A stretch of DNA of 11,355 bases. Origin: Clostridia bacterium. Lineage in GTDB: Bacteria; Bacillota; Clostridia; Clostridiales; Clostridiaceae. The stretch lies in the NCBI GenBank assembly GCA_009930125.1, contig RZYZ01000053.1, positions 1 through 11,355 of the forward strand, written 5' to 3'. A program made the position numbers and the translations under genes. The notes under the pieces are model-generated. The model worked only from the letters and a program-made list of their open reading frames with translations, was not told the origin of the DNA and made no database searches. Position 1 is the first letter of the stretch, and every line of letters begins with the position of its first letter. Shown here piece by piece: positions 1-7,048 of this stretch.

Positions 1-81
1 CGTGGTCTTACCGTGGTCAACGTGTCCGATGGTTCCGATGTTGACGTGTGGCTTATTTCTCTCGAATTTTGCTTTTGCCAT
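1..81 (-). CDS. tuf: Elongation factor Tu, N-terminal 27 codons (runs off the window)
   Basis: This is the start of EF-Tu, the GTPase that brings aminoacyl-tRNA to the ribosomal A site. The readable protein begins MAKAKFERNKPHVNIGTIGH and continues through the P-loop GHVDHGKTT (residues 19-27), which binds GTP phosphates; the rest lies beyond the left edge. The start is an ATG at 81-79, preceded by a GGAGGAG ribosome binding site about 8 bases upstream. It follows fusA by 25 bp, the usual last position of the str operon, and the gap is too short for a terminator, so co-transcription with fusA is expected. Identity as tuf is seen directly from the N-terminus and P-loop; whether the genome carries a second copy cannot be judged here. 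Confidence 0.97.
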   Translation of the reverse strand, partial: MAKAKFERNKPHVNIGTIGHVDHGKTT

Positions 82-106
82 TACTTTCTCCTCCTTAAAA
101 CTCTAA

Positions 107-2173
107 TTAAGCGTTCTTCTTTCCTGCGATTTCTTCCTGAATGCTCTTAGGAACTGGCTCATAGTGATCAAATTCCATGGAGTAAACACCTCTACCCTGG
201 GTTTTAGATCTTAGCGTAGTTGCATATCCGAACATTTCTGAAAGTGGTACGAATGATGCAACAACCTTAGCTCCTGCTCTATCGCTCATACCTTCGATTC
301 TACCTCTTCTGGAGTTGATGTCACCAATTACGTCTCCCATGTAGTCTTCTGGGACAATGACTTCAACCTTCATCATAGGTTCAAGAATTACTGGGTCAGC
401 CTTTGCCATAGCATTCTTGAACGCCATGGAACCAGCTACCTTAAAGGCCATTTCATTGGAGTCGACATCATGGTATGATCCGTCTACAATTCTTGCCTTG
501 AAGTTGATGGTTGGGTAACCTCCGATAACACCCGCCTGGGATGCTTCTCTGATACCCTGGTCAACTGCTGGAACATATTCTCTTGGAACAACACCACCAA
601 CGATGCCATTTTCGAATGAATACTCTTCTTCAGTTGGAATCAGTTCGATGACGGCATGACCGTACTGTCCACGTCCACCGGACTGTCTTACAAACTTACC
701 TTCAGCCTTGACAGCCTTCTTGATGGTTTCCTTGTAAGCAACCTGAGGTGCACCGACATTACATTCCACTTTGAATTCTCTCTGCAGTCTGTCAACGATG
801 ATTTCAAGGTGAAGCTCACCCATACCAGCAATGATTACCTGTCCAGTATCCTGGTCAGTGTAGGTCTTGAAGGTTGGATCTTCTTCAGCCAGCTTTGCCA
901 GCGCGATACCCATCTTTTCCTGACCGGCTTTGGTCTTTGGTTCGATGGCAACAGAAATAACTGGCTCTGGGAACACCATGGATTCCAGAATGATCTGGTC
1001 TGTATCTACACAAAGAGTATCACCTGTAGTAGTATCCTTCAGACCAACAACCGCTCCGATTTCTCCGGCTCTCAGCTCTTCCACTTCCTGTCTGTGGTTT
1101 GCATGCATCTTAACCAGTCTACCGACTCTTTCCTTCTTGCCCTTTGTAGAGTTGATTACATAGGAACCGGAAGTCATGACACCGGAATAGATTCTTGTGA
1201 ATGCAAGTCTACCGATGAATGGGTCTGTCGCAATCTTGAATGCAAGTGCGGACATAGGCGCATTATCATCTGCAGGTCTTGAATCTTCTTCACCGTCAGG
1301 AGTGACACCTGTGATTGCTGGAATATCCACTGGTGAAGGAAGGTAATCCACTGCAGCATCGATCATTTCCTGTACGCCCTTGTTCTTGTATGAAGAACCG
1401 CATATTACAGGAACAATTTCGTTGTTGATGGTTCCCTTTCTAAGGGCAGCCTTCATTTCTTCAACAGTGATTTCTTCGCCTTCCAGGTACTTCATGGTGA
1501 GATCTTCATCAAGATCCGCCACTGCTTCCACAAGGATTGCTCTGAATTCATCTGCTCTGGCCTGTACGCTTTCTGGAATTGGTCCTACTTCGATCTCTTT
1601 TCCAAGATCGTCAAGATGAACGATTCCTTCCATTGTTACAAGGTCAACTACGCCCTTGAATCCCTGTTCAGATCCGATTGGAACCTGAATTGGCACTGCG
1701 TTGCACTTCAGTCTGTCCTTGATGGTTTCAACGGACTTGTAGAAGTCCGCTCCAGTTGCATCCATCTTGTTGATGTATACAATTCTTGGCACGCCATATT
1801 TGTCAGCCTGTCTCCATACGGTTTCAGTCTGTGGTTCAACACCGCTCTTTGCATCCAGAACTGTAACAGCTCCGTCAAGCACTCTTAAGGAACGTTCTAC
1901 TTCAACAGTGAAGTCTACGTGTCCTGGGGTGTCGATGATATTAATAACATGTCCCTTCCAGTTTGCTGTTGTAGCAGCGGAAGTGATTGTAATTCCTCTT
2001 TCTTTTTCCTGAGCCATCCAGTCCATCTGTGATTCACCAGAATGTGTCTCACCGATTTTATGAGTCTTTCCTGTATAGAAAAGTATACGCTCAGTGGTGG
2101 TTGTTTTACCTGCGTCGATATGTGCCATAATCCCTATATTACGAAACATTTCTAAAGGGAACTCTCTTGCCAC
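107..2173 (-). CDS. fusA: Elongation factor G
   Basis: EF-G is the cytosolic GTPase that drives translocation of tRNA and mRNA and, with ribosome recycling factor, splits ribosomes. The 688-residue length is typical. The G domain shows AHIDAGKT (17-24), RGIT (59-62), DTPGH (81-85), NKMD (135-138) and CGSS (258-261). Domain IV follows with GGRGQYGHA near 499-507 and the tip region YHDVDSNEMAF at 567-577, and the C-terminal domain holds FGYATTLRSKTQGRG near 648-661. These match the canonical elongating EF-G rather than tetracycline-protection relatives. The start is GTG (2173-2171), with AGGAGG ending 7 bases upstream. An ATG at 2175-2173 overlaps it out of frame and reaches a stop after seven codons, so it is not the start. 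It lies 72 bp after rpsG, behind a hairpin, and 25 bp before tuf. Confidence 0.98.
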   Translation of the reverse strand: MAREFPLEMFRNIGIMAHIDAGKTTTTERILFYTGKTHKIGETHSGESQMDWMAQEKERGITITSAATTANWKGHVINIIDTPGHVDFTVEVERSLRVLDGAVTVLDAKSGVEPQTETVWRQADKYGVPRIVYINKMDATGADFYKSVETIKDRLKCNAVPIQVPIGSEQGFKGVVDLVTMEGIVHLDDLGKEIEVGPIPESVQARADEFRAILVEAVADLDEDLTMKYLEGEEITVEEMKAALRKGTINNEIVPVICGSSYKNKGVQEMIDAAVDYLPSPVDIPAITGVTPDGEEDSRPADDNAPMSALAFKIATDPFIGRLAFTRIYSGVMTSGSYVINSTKGKKERVGRLVKMHANHRQEVEELRAGEIGAVVGLKDTTTGDTLCVDTDQIILESMVFPEPVISVAIEPKTKAGQEKMGIALAKLAEEDPTFKTYTDQDTGQVIIAGMGELHLEIIVDRLQREFKVECNVGAPQVAYKETIKKAVKAEGKFVRQSGGRGQYGHAVIELIPTEEEYSFENGIVGGVVPREYVPAVDQGIREASQAGVIGGYPTINFKARIVDGSYHDVDSNEMAFKVAGSMAFKNAMAKADPVILEPMMKVEVIVPEDYMGDVIGDINSRRGRIEGMSDRAGAKVVASFVPLSEMFGYATTLRSKTQGRGVYSMEFDHYEPVPKSIQEEIAGKKNA

Positions 2174-2200
2174 ATGGACTCCTCCTCTCGTGATTATATT

Positions 2201-2239
2201 GCATAAAACTGTTTCAGCAACGCCAAAACAGTTCTATGC
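2201..2239 (-). other. 14-bp hairpin between rpsG and fusA
   Basis: On the transcribed strand the arms GCATAGAACTGTTT and AAACAGTTTTATGC pair over 14 bp with one G-U wobble around an 11-base loop. The 5' arm begins 7 bases after the rpsG stop. What follows is AATATAATC, not a run of U, so it does not look like an intrinsic terminator. It could be an RNase processing site, a 3'-end stabiliser for the rpsG message, or a site controlling fusA translation, since the fusA ribosome binding site lies about 15 bases downstream. The pairing is seen in the sequence; the role is inference. Confidence 0.7.
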
Positions 2240-2245
2240 TCAAAA

Positions 2246-2716
2246 TTAATATCTGTAATGAGCAAACGCCTTGTTAGCTTCTGCCATTCTGTGTGTATCT
2301 TCTCTCTTCTTAACAGCTGAACCTGTGTTGTTTGCAGCGTCCATCAGCTCTCCAGCCAATCTCTCTCTTGCATACTTCTCAGATCTCTTTTCAACTGCTA
2401 TAAGTAGCCATCTGATACCAAGTGTCTGTCTTCTCTCTGGTCTTACTTCAATTGGAACCTGGTAGTTGGAACCACCTATTCTTCTTGACTTGACTTCGAG
2501 TAATGGCATGATGTTGTTCATAGCTGCTTCGAAAACTTCTACAGGATCGTTTCCTGTTTTTTCGTTTATGATGCCGAATGCTTCATAAACAATCTTCTGA
2601 GCTACACCCTTCTTGCCATCCTCCATTACGCTGTTGATCAGCTTTGTTACAACCTTGGAGTTGTACATTGGATCAGCTAAAACTTCTCTTTTTGCAATGT
2701 ATCCTTTTCTTGGCAC
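2246..2716 (-). CDS. rpsG: 30S ribosomal protein S7
   Basis: S7 is a primary 16S rRNA-binding protein that starts assembly of the 30S head and contacts the E-site tRNA. The 156-residue product has the usual length and ends. It begins MPRKGYIAKREVLADPMYNS, has the central VKSRRIGGSNYQVPIEVRPERR stretch (about 76-97, with GGSNYQVP in the middle), and closes with DAANNTGSAVKKREDTHRMA then EANKAFAHYRY. The start is GTG (2716-2714), preceded by AAGGAGGG with about 8 bases between; MPRK is the expected S7 N-terminus, so no alternative start is needed. It is 137 bp after rpsL, unusually far for this pair, and that gap contains a promoter candidate and hairpins. In E. coli S7 represses its own operon through the rpsL-rpsG spacer; whether that happens here is unknown. 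Confidence 0.98.
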   Translation of the reverse strand: MPRKGYIAKREVLADPMYNSKVVTKLINSVMEDGKKGVAQKIVYEAFGIINEKTGNDPVEVFEAAMNNIMPLLEVKSRRIGGSNYQVPIEVRPERRQTLGIRWLLIAVEKRSEKYARERLAGELMDAANNTGSAVKKREDTHRMAEANKAFAHYRY

Positions 2717-2754
2717 TTTTCTTCCCTCCTTAACTAAATTAATTCATCGGTACT

Positions 2755-2770
2755 CGGTGATTCTTCACCG
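2755..2770 (-). other. Hairpin upstream of the rpsG start
   Basis: The message can form CGGTGA-AGAA-TCACCG, a perfect 6-bp stem with a four-base loop, about 40 bases before the rpsG start. No U-run follows, so it is not a terminator. Its place in the rpsL-rpsG spacer is where E. coli carries the S7 translational operator, but no sequence likeness to that site was established. Confidence 0.45.
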
Positions 2771-2823
2771 CAAAGCGCTCTGTGTATTCTATATGAATGA
2801 AAACTAACTATTTTCCAATCTAT

Positions 2824-2853
2824 ATCCTAAACATAGCACTATGTCATTGTCAA
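2824..2853 (-). promoter_or_regulatory. Possible internal promoter for rpsG-fusA-tuf
   Basis: A perfect -35 box TTGACA (2853-2848) begins at the base after the rpsL stop codon. Eighteen bases on is TAGGAT (2829-2824), which keeps 4 of 6 bases of TATAAT including the important first A and last T; a 17-base reading gives TTAGGA. The spacer holds a 14-base palindrome. The -10 is weak, so this is a candidate only; start-site mapping would decide. Confidence 0.35.
2831..2844. repeat. 14-bp palindrome ACATAGCACTATGT
   Basis: ACATAG and CTATGT are exact inverted repeats around CA. The palindrome fills most of the spacer between the -35 and -10 boxes of the candidate promoter before rpsG, an operator-like position. 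In RNA it could also form a small 5-bp hairpin with a GUGC loop. Confidence 0.5.
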
Positions 2854-3234
2854 CTATTTCTTGACTTTAGGTTTCTTCGTACCATACTTTGATCTGCTCT
2901 GCATTCTACCAGTAACGCCAGCGCTGTCTAGAGCACCTCTTACGATATGGTATCTTACACCTGGTAAGTCCTTAACTCTTCCGCCTCTGATCAGAACAAC
3001 ACTATGTTCCTGCAGGTTATGACCTACACCGCCGATGTATGCGGTAACTTCAAATCCGTTTACAAGTCTTACTCTCGCAACTTTTCTAAGCGCTGAGTTA
3101 GGCTTCTTAGGAGTAGTAGTCTTAACTACAGTACATACGCCTCTCTTCTGAGGAGCTTCCTTAAGGGCTGGTGAACCAGTCTTATAAATAACTGTTTCCC
3201 TACCTTTTCTTACTAATTGGTTAATAGTTGGCAT
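2854..3234 (-). CDS. rpsL: 30S ribosomal protein S12
   Basis: S12 sits at the decoding centre of the 30S subunit and governs tRNA selection accuracy. The 126-residue product begins MPTINQLVRKGR and contains TPKKPNSALRK (41-51), GHNLQEHSV (71-79) and GGRVKDLPGVRYH (84-96). Lys43, Lys88 and Pro91, where streptomycin-resistance changes usually occur, and Asp89, the residue beta-methylthiolated in some bacteria, are all wild type, so this looks like a streptomycin-sensitive allele. It lacks the roughly 13-residue insertion of Bacillus S12. Two ATG codons stand in tandem (3237-3235 and 3234-3232). The second is chosen because S12 proteins begin MPT and because GGAGGTGA then ends at a better distance (7 rather than 4 bases from GGAGG). 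It is about 265 bp from rpoC and has its own strong promoter candidate, so it probably begins a second transcription unit. Confidence 0.97.
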   Translation of the reverse strand: MPTINQLVRKGRETVIYKTGSPALKEAPQKRGVCTVVKTTTPKKPNSALRKVARVRLVNGFEVTAYIGGVGHNLQEHSVVLIRGGRVKDLPGVRYHIVRGALDSAGVTGRMQSRSKYGTKKPKVKK

Positions 3235-3262
3235 CATTTCACCTCCATTTTGATGTGTGTAT

Positions 3263-3282
3263 CTATATTACATTTAATATAG
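3263..3282 (-). other. Leader hairpin nearest the rpsL start
   Basis: CTATATTA-AATG-TAATATAG is an exact 8-bp inverted repeat with a four-base loop. It ends 28 bases before the rpsL ATG, just upstream of the GGAGGTGA ribosome binding site. It is AT-rich and therefore weak, and no U-run follows. It may simply keep the binding site open or be part of a larger fold. Confidence 0.4.
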
Positions 3283-3293
3283 CAGTTTAACGT

Positions 3294-3311
3294 GGAACAA
3301 AAATCTGTTCC
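3294..3311 (-). other. Leader hairpin GGAACA/TGTTCC
   Basis: GGAACA and TGTTCC pair over 6 bp around a six-base loop (GATTTT). A second segment just upstream, GTGGAA (3327-3322), could instead pair with TTCCAC (3309-3292 region), so two folds compete for the same downstream arm. No terminator tail follows. Confidence 0.4.
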
Positions 3312-3364
3312 GGCAGTTGTGATTCCACTGAATATTTTACCTCATATGAAAACATTAGTCTTTA

Positions 3365-3382
3365 AATAACTTTTAAGTTATT
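3365..3382 (-). other. AT-rich inverted repeat in the rpsL leader
   Basis: AATAACTT and AAGTTATT are exact 8-base inverted repeats separated by AA; a 7-bp stem with a UAAA loop is possible. It is weak in RNA. The bases after it (TAAAGACTAATG) do not make a terminator tail on the minus strand. Confidence 0.4.
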
Positions 3383-3383
3383 G

Positions 3384-3405
3384 TGAAGAGTCTTCAGCAT
3401 GAAGA
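3384..3405 (-). other. Three-segment alternative-pairing element
   Basis: Three adjacent segments read TCTTCA (3405-3400), TGAAGA (3396-3391) and TCTTCA (3389-3384). The middle one is complementary to both neighbours, so it can form a hairpin with either the first or the third, but not both. The first pairing has a 3-base loop; the second needs to open one pair to leave a 3-base loop. This is the geometry of a small switch, though the stems are short. Confidence 0.45.
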
Positions 3406-3415
3406 TCAAACCGCT

Positions 3416-3441
3416 CCAGAACCGGACAGGTCCGATTCTGG
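3416..3441 (-). other. Strong GC-rich hairpin in the rpsL leader
   Basis: On the minus strand CCAGAATCGGAC pairs with GTCCGGTTCTGG, giving about 11 uninterrupted base pairs (one U-G) and a four-base CCUG loop. It starts some 17 bases after the predicted transcription start of the rpsL promoter. It is followed by AGCGGTTTGATC rather than a U-run, so it is not a standard terminator. It is the most stable structure in the gap and the best candidate for a protein-binding or RNA-stabilising element. Confidence 0.65.
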
Positions 3442-3464
3442 TCAGTCAAAATCACACAAAGATT

Positions 3465-3493
3465 ATTTTATCACCATACTTTGGCAATGTAAA
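3465..3493 (-). promoter_or_regulatory. Promoter for rpsL (str operon), directly after rpoC
   Basis: TTTACA (3493-3488, 5 of 6 consensus) and TAAAAT (3470-3465, 5 of 6) are 17 bases apart, and a TGA directly before the -10 makes it an extended -10 box. It begins 6 bases after the rpoC stop. Transcription would start near 3458, giving rpsL a leader of about 220 bases. This is the best-matched promoter in the window and suggests that the str genes can be transcribed independently of rpoBC. Confidence 0.7.
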
Positions 3494-3499
3494 GAAAAA

Positions 3500-6400
3500 T
3501 TATTCTTCTTCAAAAAGGTCAACTTCATCAACCTCAGGCATTTCTACCATTTCTCTCTCTGTCGAAAGCTTGATGTGGTTGTACCTTCTCATACCTGTAC
3601 CAGCAGGAATGAGCTTACCGATGATGACATTTTCCTTCAGACCAAGCAGTGGATCGATTTTACCCTTTATGGCTGCATCGGTCAGGACTCTAGTGGTTTC
3701 CTGGAAAGATGCTGCGGAAAGGAAGGAATCCGTTGCAAGGGATGCTTTGGTGATACCCAGAAGAACCTGTTCGCCTTCAGCTTCCTGAAGTCCCAGTTCT
3801 CTTACTCTCCTGTTTTCTTCTTCGTAGTCGAAGATATCCACAAGGACACCTGGCATCAGACTGGTATCGTTGGCTTCCGCCACCTTCACCTTTCTCGTCA
3901 TCTGTCTTACGACAACCTCGATGTGCTTGTCATTGGTATCAACACCCTGAAGACGATACACCTTCTGCACTTCTGCAAGGAGGTATTCTCTTACACCCTT
4001 GATTCCCTTGATTCTTACGATATCGTGGGGGTTGATGGATCCTTCTGTGATGCTGTCTCCAGCTTCCACAACGTCTCCGTCATGGACCTTCAGTCTGGAA
4101 CCGAAGGAGATGTCGTAGGTGTATTCTTCTCCGTCTTCGGATAGAACATATACCACTCTCTTCTTCTTCGTTTCATCTATTCTTACGGTACCCTTGATAT
4201 CGGATACCACCGCAAGTCCCTTAGGCTTTCTGGCTTCAAAGAGCTCTTCGACTCTAGGAAGACCCTGGGTGATATCGGAACCGGCTACTCCACCTGTATG
4301 GAAGGTTCTCATGGTCAGCTGGGTTCCAGGTTCACCGATACTCTGTGCAGCGATGATTCCTACGGATTCACCGATGTTGATTCTCTGTCCTGTAGCCATG
4401 TTCATGCCGTAGCATTTACCACAGACACCGACCTTCGTCTTACAGGTGAATACGGATCGGATGTAGACACGCTTCACGCCGACTTCTTCAATCTTCTCCG
4501 CCATGAGCGGTTCGATGTATTCATTCTTTCTTACAAGGATTTCACCATCCTGTGGATTGATGATATCCTCCAGCGCATATCTTCCTGTCAGTCTTTCTGC
4601 CAGGGTCTCTACGATTTCAGCGCCTTCACGGATGGCTTCGATGTAGATTCCTTCTTCCGCTCCGCAGTCCGCTTCTCTTACGATTACGTCCTGTGATACA
4701 TCAACAAGTCTTCTTGTCAGGTAACCTGAGTCAGCGGTCTTCAGCGCTGTATCCGCATTACCCTTTCTGGCTCCATGGGTGGAGATGAAGTACTCGGAGA
4801 TGTTCAGTCCTTCCACGAAGGAGGCTCTGATGGGAAGTTCGACGATCTTACCGGATGGATTGGCCATAAGTCCTCTCATACCAGCAAGCTGCTTGATCTG
4901 GGACTTGGAACCTCTCGCACCGGAATCGGCCATCATGAATATAGGATTGTACTGATCCAGGGAGTCCATCAGGGCATCCGCCACATCATCTGTGGTCTGT
5001 GTCCATTTCTCGATGACTCTTTCATATCTTTCGTCTTCGGAAATAAGTCCTCTTCTGAACATATTTTCAATCTTCTTGACTGTCGCATCCGCGTCAGCAA
5101 GGAGTTCTTTCTTCTTTTCCGGAACGATCATATCTGAGATCGCAACGGTTACCGCACCGATGGTGGAATAGTGGAAACCAAGGGACTTGATTTCATCCAG
5201 CATCACGGATGTTCTGGTTGGGCCGTACTTGATGTAACATCTGTTGATGATTTTCTCAAGCTGCTTTTTACCAACAAGGAAGTTCACTTCCAGCATCATT
5301 TCATTTTCTGGAATTTCCCTGTCCACGAATCCGAGATCCTGTGGAATGGATTCGTTAAAGAGAAGCTTTCCAAGAGTTGTCTTGATGATGGCTGTCTTGA
5401 CTTCTCCATCTATGGTCTTGCTGACACGAACCTTGATGGATTCCTGCAGCGTAACGTTGTTCAGCTGATAGGACATGAGCGCTTCTTCCTTGGAGGAGAA
5501 GATCTTCATCTCGTTTTCAGGCACTTCCTTCTCCATGGTCAGGTAGTATCCACCAAGGACCATATCCTGGGAAGGTACTGCCACTGGCTTACCATCGGAT
5601 GGTTTCAGGATGTTTCCGGAAGCCAGCATCAGGAATCTTGATTCCGCCTGGGCTTCCATGGAAAGGGGAACGTGCACAGCCATCTGGTCACCGTCGAAGT
5701 CCGCATTGTACGCTGTACATACCAGCGGATGCAGCTTGATGGCTCTACCTTCGATGAGCACAGGCTGGAATGCCTGGATACCCAGTCTATGCAGTGTAGG
5801 AGCACGGTTTAAAAGCACTGGATGGTCTGTGATGACCTCTTCCAGAATGTCCCATACCTGAGGCTGAATCTTTTCAACCATTCTCTTTGCACTCTTGATG
5901 TTATGGGCTGTACCGTTTCTGACCAGCTTCTTCATGACGAAAGGCTTGAACAGCTCAAGAGCCATTTCCTTCGGCAGTCCGCACTGGTACATCTTAAGCT
6001 CCGGCCCGACAACGATAACGGAACGTCCGGAGTAGTCCACTCTCTTACCAAGAAGGTTCTGTCTGAATCGTCCCTGCTTACCCTTCAGCATGTCGGATAG
6101 AGACTTGAGCGGTCTGTTTCCAGGACCCGTTACCGGTCTACCACGTCTGCCGTTGTCGATGAGCGCATCCACTGCTTCCTGAAGCATTCTTTTTTCATTT
6201 CTTACAATGATGTCAGGTGCGCCAAGGTCCAGGAGCTTCTTCAGTCTGTTGTTTCTGTTGATCACTCTACGATACAGATCATTCAGGTCAGATGTGGCGA
6301 ATCTGCCACCATCCAGCTGAACCATCGGTCTGATATCCGGTGGAATCACAGGAATCACGTCAATGATCATCCAGTCCGGTCTGTTGCCGGATTGTCTGAA

Positions 6401-7048
6401 GGATTCCACTACCTCAAGTCTTCTGATGATTCTGATCTTCTTCTGACCGGTAGCTGTCTTCAGCGCTTCTTTCAGTTCAATGCTCATGGCATCCAGGTCA
6501 AGTTCCGCCAGGAGATCCTTCACCGCTTCCGCGCCCATCTTCGCTTCGAAAGAGCCGTAGCCTTCCTGCTCGATGTGTTCTCTGTATTCTCTTTCCGAAA
6601 GGATCTGCTTCTTCATCAGTGTGGATTCCTTAGGATCCAGCACCACGTAGGAAGCGAAATACAGAATTCTTTCAAGAGATCTTGGACTCATATCCAGGAT
6701 CAGTCCCATTCTGGAAGGTATTCCTTTGAAATACCAGATATGGGATACTGGGGCAGCCAGTTCTATGTGCCCCATTCTCTCTCTTCTTACTTTGGACTTC
6801 GTTACTTCAACGCCGCAGCGGTCGCAGACGATTCCCTTATATCTGACTCTCTTGTATTTACCACAGTGACACTCCCAGTCCTTCATGGGTCCGAAGATGC
6901 GCTCACAGAAGAGCCCGTCTCTTTCCGGTTTCAGTGTTCTGTAGTTAATGGTTTCAGGCTTTTTAACCTCACCTCTTGACCAGCTTCGGATCTCATCTGG
7001 AGATGCAAGACCGATCTTCAAGGCATCAAAATTATTTAATTCTATCAA
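3500..7048 (-). CDS. rpoC: DNA-directed RNA polymerase subunit beta'
   Basis: Beta' is the largest subunit of RNA polymerase and carries the catalytic magnesium site. The 1182-residue protein is close to the Bacillus length. In order: N-terminal zinc ribbon with Cys 60, 62, 75 and 78; QGRFRQNLLGKRVDYSGRSV near 325-344; the catalytic motif NADFDGDQ (448-455, metal-binding Asp 450, 452 and 454); the F-loop segment GSKSQIKQLAGMRG (713-726); the bridge helix STHGARKGNADTALKTADSG (756-775); the second zinc site Cys 795, 869, 876 and 879; and the trigger loop LTMRTFHTGG (911-920) running straight into GLPRVEELFEAR without the proteobacterial SI3 insertion. The TTG start (7048-7046) is chosen because MIELNNFDALKIGLASP is the family N-terminus and AAGGGAGGA lies 6-7 bases before it. 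An in-frame TTG 18 bases upstream would put that site inside the gene. rpoB ends 18 bp upstream. Confidence 0.98.
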   Translation of the reverse strand: MIELNNFDALKIGLASPDEIRSWSRGEVKKPETINYRTLKPERDGLFCERIFGPMKDWECHCGKYKRVRYKGIVCDRCGVEVTKSKVRRERMGHIELAAPVSHIWYFKGIPSRMGLILDMSPRSLERILYFASYVVLDPKESTLMKKQILSEREYREHIEQEGYGSFEAKMGAEAVKDLLAELDLDAMSIELKEALKTATGQKKIRIIRRLEVVESFRQSGNRPDWMIIDVIPVIPPDIRPMVQLDGGRFATSDLNDLYRRVINRNNRLKKLLDLGAPDIIVRNEKRMLQEAVDALIDNGRRGRPVTGPGNRPLKSLSDMLKGKQGRFRQNLLGKRVDYSGRSVIVVGPELKMYQCGLPKEMALELFKPFVMKKLVRNGTAHNIKSAKRMVEKIQPQVWDILEEVITDHPVLLNRAPTLHRLGIQAFQPVLIEGRAIKLHPLVCTAYNADFDGDQMAVHVPLSMEAQAESRFLMLASGNILKPSDGKPVAVPSQDMVLGGYYLTMEKEVPENEMKIFSSKEEALMSYQLNNVTLQESIKVRVSKTIDGEVKTAIIKTTLGKLLFNESIPQDLGFVDREIPENEMMLEVNFLVGKKQLEKIINRCYIKYGPTRTSVMLDEIKSLGFHYSTIGAVTVAISDMIVPEKKKELLADADATVKKIENMFRRGLISEDERYERVIEKWTQTTDDVADALMDSLDQYNPIFMMADSGARGSKSQIKQLAGMRGLMANPSGKIVELPIRASFVEGLNISEYFISTHGARKGNADTALKTADSGYLTRRLVDVSQDVIVREADCGAEEGIYIEAIREGAEIVETLAERLTGRYALEDIINPQDGEILVRKNEYIEPLMAEKIEEVGVKRVYIRSVFTCKTKVGVCGKCYGMNMATGQRINIGESVGIIAAQSIGEPGTQLTMRTFHTGGVAGSDITQGLPRVEELFEARKPKGLAVVSDIKGTVRIDETKKKRVVYVLSEDGEEYTYDISFGSRLKVHDGDVVEAGDSITEGSINPHDIVRIKGIKGVREYLLAEVQKVYRLQGVDTNDKHIEVVVRQMTRKVKVAEANDTSLMPGVLVDIFDYEEENRRVRELGLQEAEGEQVLLGITKASLATDSFLSAASFQETTRVLTDAAIKGKIDPLLGLKENVIIGKLIPAGTGMRRYNHIKLSTEREMVEMPEVDEVDLFEEE

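Noticed and set aside
656..1282. Open frame of 208 codons on the plus strand inside fusA
   Set aside because: Antisense shadow of a canonical gene; no ribosome binding site and no recognisable protein features. Codon bias in fusA leaves few stops in this frame.
3362..3400. Twelve-residue minus-strand frame (MLKTLHNNLKVI) in the rpsL leader, a possible leader peptide
   Set aside because: The nearest GGAG is 13 bases from the ATG, too far, and no run of regulatory codons is seen. It overlaps the switch-like element, so it might merit a ribosome profiling check only.
3263..3441. Terminator for rpoC in the rpoC-rpsL gap
   Set aside because: None of the hairpins in the gap is followed by a U-rich tail on the minus strand, so an intrinsic terminator cannot be supported.
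3383..4144. Open frame of 253 codons on the plus strand crossing the rpoC 3' end and the rpsL leader
   Set aside because: Mostly antisense to rpoC and without a ribosome binding site; the part outside rpoC overlaps the hairpins and promoter of the opposite strand.
6392..6979. Open frame of 195 codons on the plus strand inside rpoC
   Set aside because: Antisense shadow of the beta' N-terminal region with no start signal.
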